Shown: positions 1 to 10,479 of the stretch, in pieces
Position numbering within the stretch: position 1 is the first letter of the stretch
Layout of the letters: the number at the start of each line of letters is the position of its first letter
Assembly (NCBI GenBank): GCA_033032175.1
Contig: CM065308.1
Coordinates: 18,347,590-18,411,589, forward strand
Direction of reading: 5' to 3'
DNA length: 64,000 nt
From: Saturnia japonica
Lineage: Eukaryota; Arthropoda; Insecta; Lepidoptera; Saturniidae
Translations under genes and position numbers: made by a program
Notes under the pieces: model-generated
Seen by the model: the letters and a program-made list of their open reading frames with translations, nothing else
The model's database searches: none
What the model was told of the DNA's origin: nothing

Positions 1-1654
1 ATCTTCAGCATTTACTTGGCCCCTGCGAAAATTTGGCCAGATAATTTCTGTAATAAAACCCATGTTACCATTTACTAAACCTTTTGACACGTCAATGTTC
101 GATCTTAGCATCACTTTCGAACCTACGAATATTTTCAATACTTTAGGAATACCTCATGTTTTATTGATATCATTAGGTACCACAGAATCTAAATCCTTAT
201 TACCTAAATTTCGTGTGGCATCAATGAGTTGGTCTTGTGCTTTTATTGTATAAATAGCCGTCCCTTTATCCTCAAAACTCTGGAGAACCTTCTCGTTATG
301 TCTAGCAACTTGGTCATTCGTTGGATATATCCTTAACGCATTCTCAATCGAGACTCGTTAGATGTATCTGTTGACACTTTTCCGAGAAGGATTTCAAGAT
401 GCTCAGAGGTCAATGCTCCAACTCGTAGGGCGTTAATCACATCTATAAATGTTGTGTCTCCTTGTTGGCGCATGTTTTGTTTAAGTTCAACCAGACGAAA
501 CTGCCGCCACAGATTTGTAGCAGGCTTCATATGTTCGGGTTGTTGGAAAACTTGATGTCCTTGTACAGGTGGTAACTGCATTAGATCACCAAAGAGCAAA
601 ACATTTATGCCGCCAAAACATACGTTGGAGCTCTTCAGCTGACGCAGACGGGAGTCGATCATGCAGAGCATCTCATAAGGCACCATAGAAATTTCGTCTA
701 TGAACAGAAACTCAACGTTTTGCCATAATTGACGCATCACTTTTAAGTAATTACTAGTTAGAAGTGGCATACTAACAATAACTCCATCTTTTTGTACTGG
801 TAGTTTTAGCAGACGGTGTAGTGTAGATCCACCGACCAACCGTGCTGCGACTCCAGTGAGAGCACCAACTTTAACCACCGATTTTCCATAACATCGGTTA
901 ACTTGGTTTTTCAATAGATTAAAAGAAAAGTTTTTCCGGTGCCTGCACCACCAGTTACGAAAATTTTCTCTCGTTCATTGATACCATTGAGTTGATTCTT
1001 AATACTCTCTGTAAGATAAATGAACAATTGTCTTTGGTCAATGTTCATAGCCTGTTTTGCTCTCTGAAATTGATCATTGTTCATTTCTGTGTCCGGTAAT
1101 TCTTCTTCTTCAGCTTCAGGATTTATAACCTCTGGCTGTTCTAAAATTTCGAAAGCATGTATCTCGACGAATGCATTTTCAAGCTGTTGGTCCCGCTCTC
1201 GATGTTGACGCATATGTCTACTCGTTTCCTTTAAACGATTCTCTTGGGCCAAGAAAGCCTCTTTTGCATTATCGAAACCCTCAAGTAATTCAGTTTCCAG
1301 GCGATAAGGCATATATTGGACAAGTAAGCTGTAGAAGAAGTTTTCTGGATCCGATGTTGCTATAAAATATGGAACCCTGACAACTGCAGGTACATTTGAC
1401 ACGACCATTTTGCTCCCGTCTGACAGCGTGATGCGTGGACGGCGTATGCCTGGTTGTTATTCATAGGCATCATGAACAACACTTTCCTCGGTTTCACTTA
1501 CCTTTTTGGGATAGTAAGGTTCAAACAGCATCGCAAACTCTGTAAGGCTCATTTCCGCAAATTCGTACTCAGTATGTTGTAACGGCCGTTTTTCATATCT
1601 TTCAAAGATATTACTATAATATTCAGTTACGTGGCCGCTTTGGTTGAACCGCAA
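1..1654 (-). pseudogene. Helitron PIF1-type helicase domain, partial
   Basis: This is the SF1B helicase half of RepHel. Visible motifs in order are Walker A (VTGGAGTGKT, about 920-950), Walker B (FLFIDEISM), motif III (LLFGDLMQLPPV), an arginine-containing motif (LKQNMRQ), and near the window start GSKVMLRSNID and GLVNGNMGF. Breaks are a TAA at 1457, a frame change just after Walker A (915-945), another near 340, and a TGA at 154-156. The region between Rep and Walker A (1000-1400) is acidic and Gln-rich, as in other Helitrons. The last helicase motifs lie before position 1. Confidence 0.88.
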
Positions 1655-1657
1655 TAC

Positions 1658-2939
1658 TTAATAACGCTGTTCTGGCTTTCTTGTGTTCAGGAAAATACAA
1701 CTTCGCGAACTGTCCCGTAACGGGATATGACAAAGTCGATACGCACATTCTGCAAATGATACCTGTCGTTCATGAAGAATTTTCATATATATCCTGAATA
1801 GCTTACGTGAAATATCAGACTCTTCACGTTGAATTTGCTGTATTGCTTGCGCTATTCCAGAATCTACACCTGCAGGTTCTGCTTTTGATAAGTATTTTGC
1901 GATATAGTACGCTATCGCTTCGTTTGATCCACATGGCTGAATATCCATGTTACCTGTCCACAGTTTCAATAATTGTGGGTGGAAATTATTTACCCAAGCA
2001 TCTTCTTTTCGACGCTTTAGTAAACAAATTCTGCCACCATTACGGAGAAAATCATCTGAAGAATGTGACACATGTCGTGTCTCGTCACACACATTCTTGA
2101 CGTGGAAAGTTGAATCGACATCTCACAGAGGTATTATTTTTTGTACAAGTTTGTGTATGACGATGAATTTGGCATTTTTTGACAAGTTCATGGAGTTCTG
2201 GGTCTTCTTCTTCTGTAGGCATCCTACAAGAACAGTTACAATCAAGGAGAAGTTTCCCTTCCTCTATGTCAAACTCTGGATGATTTTCAATCCAAACTAC
2301 CATATGAAGGTGAGGACTTCCACGATTTTGAAATTCAATACGCCACCAATGGTTCTTTACTATTCCGCCAAATACTTCGTCATTGTTTTTAATAAATTTC
2401 ATTAGAGCATTGACTCTTACCATGAAATGTCGACTCAAAATTACTGGGTACTTTTCGATAAGTTGTTAAGTCGCATAAACATCAAGTTTACTTGGATCGA
2501 CATCAGGTCTATCATCAGCAATTAATAAAGCTTTTCGTTGATCCAACCAATTGAGATCATTTGAACTAAATGTTACAAAGTAGGTTGGGGCTCCTAAGCA
2601 TCTGATTTGAGCTAATAGCTTGTTTAAGGCTGATCTATAATATGCTGCAGAACCTCTCAAATTCTTTACATAAAGATGGACGTCTTCGTCTGCACCTTCT
2701 TGATTAACAATTTTCTTTCCGAACGCTGATATTGTGCTTTTAACTCGATAATATTCAAAGAACGACAGGGCATAAAAGAGATAGTTGTTACGTTGAAATC
2801 TTGTGTCGCTTCCCAAGATTCTGAACTGAAAGTAGTCCAATGCTGTAATTTTTACAGGTCTATGTTCTTTAAAACCGTTTTTTCCATAGGGAAACAAATA
2901 GTACCAGGCAAACTCTTCTGCTTTTAGTTCATGACCCAC
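1658..2939 (-). pseudogene. Helitron Rep (HUH endonuclease) domain
   Basis: This is the rolling-circle nuclease of the transposase. The segment from 2939 (MGHELKAEEFAWYYLFPYG, then a long Helitron_like_N region) runs into a stop at 2466 and resumes with SRHFMVRVNALMKF. The metal-binding two-histidine motif is in RGSPHLHMVVWIE. After a frame change near 2088 the catalytic tyrosine motif appears as AIAYYIAKYLSK (Y-x3-Y). These are the two signature motifs of Helitron Rep. The domain order and spacing are normal, but the reading frame is broken twice inside it and ends at a TAA at 1658. Confidence 0.88.
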
Positions 2940-2941
2940 GT

Positions 2942-4030
2942 TTACGATATTGACCTTCGTTTTACGGGTAATTTCGTTAAGGATTCGTGAATTACCCTGT
3001 CAGTACTCTGGTGTGTTTTTGGTTCCTTAGAATCGTCTTTTATATCAAAAACCTCAACATCAACGTAATCAAGAGTAAACTGTACGTTCTTGCTGCCTGT
3101 TGTACGTTTACATATCCTCACGAACTCATCGAAATTATCGCATTCAATAACGCAAGCTTTTCCATTATTGTCGTTTGCTCTGGATCCCTTTGTTCCACAA
3201 GAATTAGAGTTACTGAAGTAATATTTGTTATCATAATGCATTACTCCGAATGATTGTCCAGCTGTTATTAGTATTCCTGCGTTATGTACCATGAACAGAT
3301 CTTCCAAACCTTAACGAAGGGTTTTTCCAATGTTTACTTCGTTTAATTTGTCGTTCAAACTCCCATATATACTCAGTTCTTCGTCAAAAGTGATTTGAAA
3401 TCTTTTTCCGTATATGTTCAAATCATCTTTGATAACTTTGAAGTTTCGCACCAATAGGTATTGATCATTTTCTACTGGATAAACCGTTAAATTTCTCGCC
3501 GTTTGAAATCTTATGTTGCTATAGATTTGGTCACCCATTATCATATTTAAATTGAGGGTGTTTGTTGACCAATAACGTGGCGGAAGAATACAGGCTCTTA
3601 AAATGTTTGCTAATGCCATCGCACATCATTGTACTCCTGCAAATCCTGATGTGAATATGGCATCATTGCCTTGATGCCATGATGCACGGACAATTCTCGA
3701 GGAATCGGTGATTTCCATGTAAGCGCTGGCGTCTCCAGTAGGTTCTTCGTTGGTCTCTACAGCAAGTTCTACTGGTACTTTTTCTACTCTTAAAAAATCC
3801 TCTTTATTAAATATCACGTTCTGGTCGATAGTGACGTCTTTGTAAAGTGGATTGTTAGCGACTAACCAATACAGAGCATCATATACTTTTTGCCTAGATA
3901 CTGAATATTGTCGTGTTACATTAATATTTTCGAGACGTTCAGTAATGTCAACTATTCCAGCATTGTTCGTTGCCCTTGGTAACATCTTCGGAAGATTTTC
4001 GGTAACTTCGAAAACATCTTGAGCGAACAA
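2942..4030 (-). pseudogene. Helitron: DUF6570-like C-terminal part and papain-like protease-like region
   Basis: From 4030 the frame reads QDVFEVTENLPKMLP and then VSRQKVYDALYWLVANNPLY, both typical of the block before Rep in DUF6570-type Helitrons. Next comes SWHQGNDAIFTSGFAGVQ, a stop (3626-3628), then CAMALANIL. The G-x-Q-C-x(3)-AL pattern is the nucleophile motif of papain-like proteases related to herpesvirus-tegument-type or OTU-type peptidases found in some Helitrons. The later segment HYDNKYYFSNSNSCGTKG sits where that family normally has a D-S-H motif. Another stop lies at 3311, and the frame shifts in about 2942-2975. The family assignment is from pattern memory, and the three expected catalytic positions look changed. 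Confidence 0.6.
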
Positions 4031-4051
4031 TACCGCTTGATTTCGAAAACT

Positions 4052-4775
4052 CTATTGCCCAAATATACCGCTTAATTTAATAATTTTAACAAATGGTATA
4101 ATGCGCGAAATCAGCCTTTGTTCGGCTTGTGATAGCGTCGCAATCACTTCTGGAATGGGGCCTGGGTCCAGATTGGTCCAATAAGATTTGGATGGAGCGC
4201 TATTTTTCTTTGAACTCAATTGGGTCTTGCAACGGTTGCACACGATCAAGTAATCTTTTTTTTTTCAATACAATGGGCAAATATGATGTTGTTACAGAAT
4301 TTGCAATCCATCTAGAAGTCTGATAATGATAGCACCGTTTAGTGCAAACTTCACATATCATATCACAGAACGTGTTAATTGCCTGCATAAAGCCTGGTAT
4401 GCTGGATCTACTTAATCTTCTGGAGTCGGCGTTTCGTTGACGCACTTGCTGCAAACGAATTTCTCTGACGTGTTCTGGCTCTGTGGTTCGAATTTCAGCT
4501 GCATGTTGCCGCATTTGCTGCAAACGAACTTCTCTGACATGTTCTGGCTCTGTGGTTCGAATTTCAGCTGCATGTTGACGCATTTGCTGCAAATGAGCTT
4601 CTCTGGCTTTCTCTGACTGTTTGGCTCTATAACTTTTCATATAAAGCTTTCTTTTCTTCTTTCTCTCTTCTAATTCTTCACTTGAGAGTTTTGATGTTCT
4701 TCTCATTGACAGTTGTCTTCTTTTCTCCAATATCCTTCTTTTTTGTGTTTTAGTTTGTTGTTGTTTTTTCTCCAT
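4052..4775 (-). pseudogene. Helitron N-terminal basic/coiled region and start of DUF6570-like domain
   Basis: The start at 4775 is followed by a lysine/arginine-rich, glutamine-rich stretch likely to form coiled coil. It contains a 23-residue motif (LQQMRQHAAEIRTTEPEHVR) repeated about 2.3 times. A Cys-rich segment follows (CDMICEVCTKRCYHY, then CNRCKTQL) that looks like metal-binding cysteines. The frame changes inside a T-run around 4258 (AAA-rich on the coding strand), and the next frame continues with PGPIPEVIATLSQAEQRLI. A stop at 4052 interrupts the part ahead of FAQDVFEVTENLPKMLP. Cysteine pairs followed by a 'P-x-DV-x-E' block match the DUF6570 region that precedes Rep in many Helitrons. 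The function of that region is unknown to me. Confidence 0.75.
4446..4607 (-). repeat. 69-bp tandem repeat inside the Helitron N-terminus
   Basis: Units begin at 4446, 4515 and 4584 with a period of exactly 69 bases (23 codons), giving about 2.3 copies. The full units differ at only a few bases. The period is a multiple of three, so it keeps the frame and encodes the repeated 23-residue coil motif. Confidence 0.9.
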
Positions 4776-5210
4776 ACTATTCCCAACGAGTTAAGGACAA
4801 ATAAACGGTCCACCCCCCCCCCCCCACAGGTCCTGTAGAAGGGTCAGGCACTTATACAACAGGGTGTGCCTGGTGCCCTGAGGTTGGCGATAGCGACATG
4901 ACATTTTTTAACACCCTCTGCCATTCATCCATCGGCACGTTTCTCACCTTATGTTGGATTGGGTGTCTCATATAAATAGGAACAGCGCCCGAATGTAGAT
5001 GCTTCGAGATAATAGAATACAATAGCGTGACCGCGGGGGCGAGTTTTTCGCTGCTTTTTTGGCTAGACTTTTATTTCAGTGTTGGAGCGGGACGGAGCGA
5101 TAGCGTCTATCTCTCTACTACTCTAGCATTACCAAATATGGTCATGTCGCGCTACCGCGGTGGCGCGCCGCGGTTACACTATTGATGTCCCTATCTGCGT
5201 TATTATTATT
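4776..5210. other. Non-coding DNA upstream of the Helitron ORF, GC-rich
   Basis: It holds a C13 run (4813-4825) close to the start codon and a GC-rich stretch (about 5030-5175). The stretch ends in a short inverted repeat, ACCGCGG (5154-5160) and CCGCGGT (5168-5174), separated by 7 bases. It may be the 5' leader or promoter of the Helitron, but the 5' TC terminus was not found, so the boundary is open. Confidence 0.35.
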
Positions 5211-6705
5211 ATTCTATACAATGTTCAATAAATCGTTAATATCTCTAAATATACTAATCAAATCACTATGAAATCTGTCTTATGTTATTACGAACATAAA
5301 TACCTACATAAAAGCACTAATTGTAACATTAAGGGTTAATAAACATCGTAAATATCAAACAATAAACTTTACAACCTTAAACGGCCTAAAAACACGTTAT
5401 GTACGCACTATTAAACGTTACAAACATTATACAGTACACATAGTAGGCTAACTATCCTATACAACATTAAACATTACATATAACTGTTATAAAACACAGA
5501 TTATTGATGAAATATAAGTTCAATACTTTAAGAGACTATTTCTACGATATTATGAGCATTTATAAGTTATTTACTATTCTTATATGCCTACAAGTTACAA
5601 TATTCTATTCAAAACATTAAATCGCCGATCGTGTATATAAGATACAATTACAACTACTATTACCTACAACATTACTATTATTGCCTACAACTTATATCTA
5701 CAATTATGATTTCTATCATCACGCTTAGCCCTACGCGTCGCTAATAGTGAGACTGAGTAAATATTGGCTGCTTTTAGATTATATATTCAATAAAGCGTGT
5801 TGAAGAACTATAGTACTCAATAATTTCGGTATCGTGCCATGAAAATCAATGATTTTCAAAATAATCAGAAAAACACTGATGTTTATTCTAAGACAGTACT
5901 AATCTGACAAATGGGTAAATCGGGCACCTGCTGCCTTCCTTGGATGAGGTAGCCGTTTCTCAGGTTCCCTCTCCGGAAATTTCATCTTATTAACAGTTGG
6001 TGACCTTATCGACTGCAGATCCAAGGTCATGCAAATATTTTGCTTTGTTGTGAATACGAAGTGTTTTTTGGTAAATCACGGTTATAAATATATTATGCAT
6101 ATTATAAAATGATAATAGAATGCTTATTAGATTTGTCGGAACATATATGTAAGGATACGGAACAAGACGCAACTACCATATTAAAGTCTCTACCGAGGTT
6201 GTGATGAGCTGAGTGCTCGAAAGAGTAAGTGTGGAACTGCACGCATGCGTAGTTCGCGCACTAGCTCTATCTCTCTTACTCGCATGCAAAGGATGCGGAA
6301 AGAAATTAATTAATCCTGGCGAATCTAATTAGGATAATCGGATGCTTTGATCGGATTATTGCATTGTCATCGACTTTTGACAGGTGTGCAAAGTTTGAAT
6401 GAAATCTGATCATTCAAAGTAGGACAAAATCGAGCTCAAAGGGGTCGGTTACATACATGCATACATACAGGTGAAGCTAATAAAAGCGTGTTAAACATAG
6501 ACATTAAACGGCTGTAATCTTTTGTTCTTATTTAATGGAAACGAGCGTTTATAACTAGCTATGCCTCACGGTTTTCCCCGTGGTGAATTTATTCTACAAA
6601 CTATCCATCGCATCGCCACCTAGGTTCCCGTGTAGCCTTATCTTTGTTCTTACTTCCCGTATTTGCCTACAGCTTGCTAGATTATTTTATTTTTATGGTT
6701 ACTAG
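5211..6705. other. AT-rich DNA, no gene seen
   Basis: Only short chance reading frames occur. Around 6223-6279 a GAGTAAG/CTTACTC pair brackets a short GC-rich patch with GCATGCG. Nothing else could be supported. Confidence 0.4.
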
Positions 6706-6955
6706 CTAATACACGGTTATATATCTTTTTAATTTCTTTGGAGATTTCTCTTTACTTTGGGCAGTCCGACTGGTTGAATACCTCCACCCTACAGAAGATC
6801 GCAACTGAATGACCGTGTATTTTGTTCTTGCGGTGAGTAGTTTCCAGAGCCCCATAGGGTTCAAGGTCAGCAAGGCGCTAGTGATACCTATGATATTACA
6901 AGCGTCCATAGGTTACGGTAGCCGCTTACCGCAGGCATGCCGAACAATTGTTCAT
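6706..6955 (+). repeat. Dispersed repeat family A, copy 1
   Basis: The block running from 'ctacagaagatcgca' to 'ggtagccgcttacc' recurs at 20745-20965 and 28804-29005 (plus) and at 12925-13080 and 30455-30715 (minus). The 'cgcttaccatcaggcggg' type ending is common in moth and butterfly genomes. Copies are heavily diverged. The class (LINE 3' end or SINE-like) is not certain. Confidence 0.6.
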
Positions 6956-7856
6956 CAAATTTGTTGCGTTTAAAATTGGCTATAAAATTCAAAAACAATT
7001 TTCCATATTTGACTGGTAGTCCCAGAGCGCTTTCAAACTAACAATAATACAATCTATTTTAGATTTATAATAGTATCTACCTATCTAGGTAACGTCACTT
7101 TTGGAAGCTATTCTTTCATATAAAATGAAACTTATGTAAAAAAAAAATGTAACGGGATACGTTTCGAATATCTTCAGATAACATATAAATTTAATAATAA
7201 TAAATTTTCACAAAACATTAATATACACACTGAATTAGTATGTTTCTAATTATATCAATTTTCATTTAATCCGTGGTCCACTATAGAGCGTGTGATTTGT
7301 CATGCCGAGCTCACTGTTCGCACAGCGAGGAGAGAGGCACCGTGTTTTGAATGCAAAGCAGTTGCGAATTTTACCCTCGGGTCGAAATTGAAAACCAATA
7401 GGTGAGGTATTAATGAATTGAATTCTGTTCTAATCTTGTTTCTATTATTGTCATTATTTTTTTAATTTTATATTTATATTCTAATTTAGAGGCCATAAAT
7501 TAATGAAATTTCCAAAGAATATATTTGCTTACTTGATTAATACAATCTATACTTATAATAAGAGAGTAAAGAGCTGAAATCTGTACATTGAAGTTATTTT
7601 AGGAGAAATACTTCGTGGAGGGGGGTTTTCGAATCGTGGACAGAACACATTTCGATAGTTTTTTTTAATAGTAATTACAATAAGCAGATATACTTTAAAG
7701 CGATTCACTGGATATTAGAGGTTTATAAAAATAAAGTTATTAAATAAACTTAGCCTTTCATAGGATTGCAAAATTTAACATAATATATGCCTTTATGTCT
7801 TTTAGATAATATCGGTTAACATTTAAATGATTTTAGTTGGGTATTCTCAAAGCTTA
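6956..7856. other. AT-rich DNA, no gene seen
   Basis: A GC-richer patch at 7270-7400 has no convincing reading frame. The stretch near 7560-7650 resembles the 'aaagagctgaaat' part of a common repeat, but too weakly to call. Confidence 0.35.
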
Positions 7857-8292
7857 TACATACATACATAAATCACGCCTATTTTCCAACGGGGTAAGCA
7901 GATATAACGTACTTTAACCTGCTACAATCCTGGCATACATCTTTCGCTTCAACACTTATCAATCTTTTCATGCATGATCGTCGGTTTAGAGTATTTTTGA
8001 CCTGACTTTTCTTCAGAACGTCCCCGATTTGATCGAGGAACGTTCGTCTAGACCTTCCTCTTCCAACGTTTCCTTATACACTCGCATTATAAAGTTGTTT
8101 AGTCATTCTTCTTTCATTCATCCTCTCAACATGACCAAACCATCTAAGTATCCTTTTCTCAATTCTTGTGACTATATCTTCATTCACACCACAAAGTTCT
8201 CCTATCACACTATTTCTTATCTTGTCACTCAATGTCACTTCTAACATGTTTCTTAGCGCTCTCATTTTTACTGCAATGCTTATACCGGTCAA
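7857..8292 (-). mobile_element. RTE-like LINE, 5'-truncated 3' end
   Basis: On the minus strand the reverse-transcriptase C-terminal region reads MRALRNMLEVTLSDKIRN and then RWFGHVERMNERRMTKQ before breaking up. The 3' end is 'ccccgttggaaaataggc' followed by a (TGTA)n-type tail at 7857-7870. The same protein and the same 3' end occur at 41936-42745. These C-terminal motifs are typical of lepidopteran RTE-like LINEs. The clade is tentative. Confidence 0.8.
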
Positions 8293-8329
8293 ATACCTTA
8301 AGGATGCTTTAAAATTGAGATGAGGAGAG

Positions 8330-8388
8330 TTTTTTTTTTATACACAAAATATACAACGCGGACGAAGTCACGGGCACAGCTAATTATG
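8330..8388 (+). repeat. 3' terminus of Helitron-like repeat family E
   Basis: The segment ends in 'cggacgaagtcacgggcaca' followed by gctaat, a form of the (C)GCGG..CACAGCTAGT ending seen at 36330-36355, 38050-38081 and, on the minus strand, 57344. CTAG-T ends with a GC-rich stretch just inside suggest a Helitron-type 3' end. Confidence 0.45.
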
Positions 8389-8556
8389 AATAAAATTATG
8401 ATTTATTATTGTACGTCTTTTTTTATAAATTTGTTTGTACTAAGGGAATGACAGAAAAATGTATATAAAATAATATTAAAGGATTTAAACAGAACAACTT
8501 CTACACTTTTGAGTTAATATATTTGTTCTTTAAGTGCCCTGAAATTTTGACCTATA

Positions 8557-9237
8557 ATGCCCAGTTTCTGAGGTGCTTTTATCTGTAGTTTATCTGTTCC
8601 ATAGCGCTATCGGTTCAATAACCCATCAAATTGCTTTTCTGAACATACCATCATACGATTATCTGCAGATAAACTTGGACCAAAATAAACCAAAAACCAA
8701 AACCAAATAACCAAAATGGAGCGTTTATCTATACGATAGTTGTTTGACGTGTGATCTGACAAAAACAAAGTAAACACCCGATACATCCGACTGACAGAAA
8801 ACCAAAATTGTTGAAATTTTTATTTGTGAAAAATTAAAAATTTCACTTAAATTTATTTGGAACGAATATTAATTTTAAATATCTGGGCGACCGAGCTGTG
8901 CTCGGTGTCTTATAAAAAAAAAAAACACCTATCTAGGTAAACTTGGAATGTAAAACATTATCTAAATCCAAAGTTTCATTGAAATCGTTGGAGCCATTTC
9001 CGAGAAACCAATTATATATATATATATATATACAAGAATTGCTCACTTTATATAATAAGATAAGATATGTTTTTATATTTACCATGAGTTTCGTACAGAT
9101 TCCATCTAATTTCAGCTTACTTACTGAATAGATAATTGTAGAACAGTCACAAATGTGTTCAGAAAAACTTAGTTTATGCTTCTTTGTGGCAACAATTGCT
9201 AATGAGCAGTTACTCAGGAACTTCAGAAACTGGGCAT
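8557..9237. mobile_element. TIR element with ATGCCCAGTTTCTGA ends
   Basis: The left end ATGCCCAGTTTCTGA (8557-8571) is exactly matched by the inverted right end (9223-9237). The element is 681 bp long, encodes nothing, and carries a nested repeat (8878-9032). No target-site duplication could be defined, so the superfamily is open. Confidence 0.65.
8878..9032 (+). repeat. Dispersed repeat family H, hairpin-headed, (AT)n tail
   Basis: It starts with 'atatctgggcgaccgagc', which contains the hairpin ACCGAGC-TGT-GCTCGGT (8890-8906). It goes on through 'caaagtttcattgaaatcg' to an (AT)n tail at 9013-9031. A second copy lies at 58970-59100 on the minus strand. The microsatellite tail and the nesting inside the TIR element suggest a retroposed unit. 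Confidence 0.6.
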
Positions 9238-9622
9238 AAGTTTGTTATTTATTTAAAACATGTCGATAATTAAAATAATATAAAAACTTTATACTTCTTT
9301 TGTCACGTTTAGTACCTAAAGGGTAAAATTTAATTTATGTTTAAAAATAGTTTTTTTCTTATGGAAATCAATACGTAATAATACGTACGTAGTAGCAATT
9401 CGCTATGGTCGATGGATAATGTACGAGTTAATGGGAAATTGAATAATAACCGTTACATTTTGGTTCTTAATAGGATAATTTCTAAACATTAGTCAATTAA
9501 AATTATTCCATGCTTCCCTGGTTTCCATCTTGGGGGCATTACAATCATATATCATTGTGGTATAATATAGATTGCTAAAATATAAATTTTGTTTTTATAA
9601 GAGCTCTGATGTATCTTTACAG
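9238..9622. other. AT-rich DNA upstream of a putative exon
   Basis: It has no coding signal. The last 35 bases form a plausible 3' splice site: a CTGAT branch-like motif about 12 bases before a pyrimidine-rich run ending in TTTACAG (9616-9622). Confidence 0.4.
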
Positions 9623-9689
9623 ATTTTTCTCAGTACGTGGGCGATATGGACATACAAGAATACAAGCCTGTAGCAGTTGGAACAGACAG
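9623..9689 (+). CDS. Putative internal exon of an unidentified host gene
   Basis: The 67-bp segment has an acceptor before it (tctttacag, AG at 9621-9622) and a donor after it (CAG|GTTAGT, GT at 9690-9691). Read with two bases carried from the previous exon, it is open throughout and gives QYVGDMDIQEYKPVAVG with a soluble, conserved-looking composition. It leaves two bases (AG) for the next exon. Base content is clearly less AT-rich than its surroundings. I do not recognise the protein. If it is real, much of the window is intronic to a plus-strand gene. No partner exon in matching phase was found. A chance frame remains possible. Confidence 0.5.
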
Positions 9690-9884
9690 GTTAGTAAAAT
9701 TTTAATAAAATATATACCATACATTCAATGGTAAAATATTTTAAATGCTTTAATAATACACATGCAATGCCGATTTACTTCGTGCAAATGGTTTTTCTAG
9801 TCTTATGTTTAATTTGGATTTTCATGAGGTTTTTTGCCAAAAAAATAAATTATTGGATTCTGTTCAATTTATAGTTTAGCTTTA

Positions 9885-10165
9885 TAGTCACAATCTCACC
9901 TGAAGTTGTGAAGATGTGGAGCACGCTAAGCCAGGTGGGGAAACAGGCTCTCAAATATAGCTGCCAGAACACACCTATATGTGCTTGACAATATATTTTT
10001 TATTCGAGGTAGTTAAGCAAGACGGGCATTACAAAATACCCTACCATCATGCTATGGTTCCATCACGATGTTTTCCTTCGCCGAAAGTTCAGGCTCATTG
10101 TAAGGGGTTCGAATTCTAGTCTTTACAGGCTTCATCCATCATCCAGGCTACCACTGCTTATATTC
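9885..10165 (-). repeat. Dispersed repeat family G, copy 1 (SINE-like)
   Basis: It contains 'tagtcacaatctcacctga', 'cctatatgtgcttga', 'catcacgatgttttccttcg' and 'aaggggttcgaattc'. On the minus strand the last gives a B-box-like GAATTCGAACCCC. Related copies are at 10480-10640, 22785-22905 and 62035-62310 (plus) and at 51095-51380 (minus). It is a familiar moth repeat, possibly tRNA-derived. Confidence 0.55.
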
Positions 10166-10479
10166 AACCTTTTAATAATTGTTTTTCTTTTCATATAAAA
10201 AAAAAAATTATCACGATAACTTCATTCAATAAAAGGTTATTAAAGATTTTATGAAACTACGACTAATATGCTATATTACCGCTATATATACTTTTATAAC
10301 AAAGCACAATGTTGTTGCTCCTATGTACTGTTCCGAAGTGTGTGGTTGGCACAAGAGGCGTTCCAATTCAGTCCAAATTTCAGTAAAAAAAGTTATGACT
10401 AGCCTCGGGAATATCTTCATTTTGAGTTTAATTATACAGATCTAACAGACAGCAATCTTCTTAATCCATTACCTTAGCA

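Larger units (their letters stand above)
1..4790 (-). mobile_element. Autonomous Helitron, decayed, 3' end outside the window
   Basis: Reading the minus strand from about 4775 down to 1 gives one long, interrupted protein in the order basic N-terminus, DUF6570-like region, cysteine-protease-like region, Rep (HUH) domain and PIF1-type helicase. This is the layout of an animal Helitron RepHel transposase with an extra N-terminal module. The helicase is still open at position 1, so the 3' terminus (CTRR end and hairpin) lies beyond the window. The 5' terminus was not identified. In-frame stops lie at about 4052, 3626, 3311, 2466, 1658, 1457 and 154. Frame changes occur near 4258 (T-run), 2942-2975, 2088, 915-945 and 340. 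The copy cannot make an intact protein. Confidence 0.9.

Noticed and set aside
62..2405. Plus-strand frames of 60-152 codons across 62-2405
   Set aside because: They are shadows of the minus-strand Helitron protein, whose motifs are clear, and show no domain of their own.
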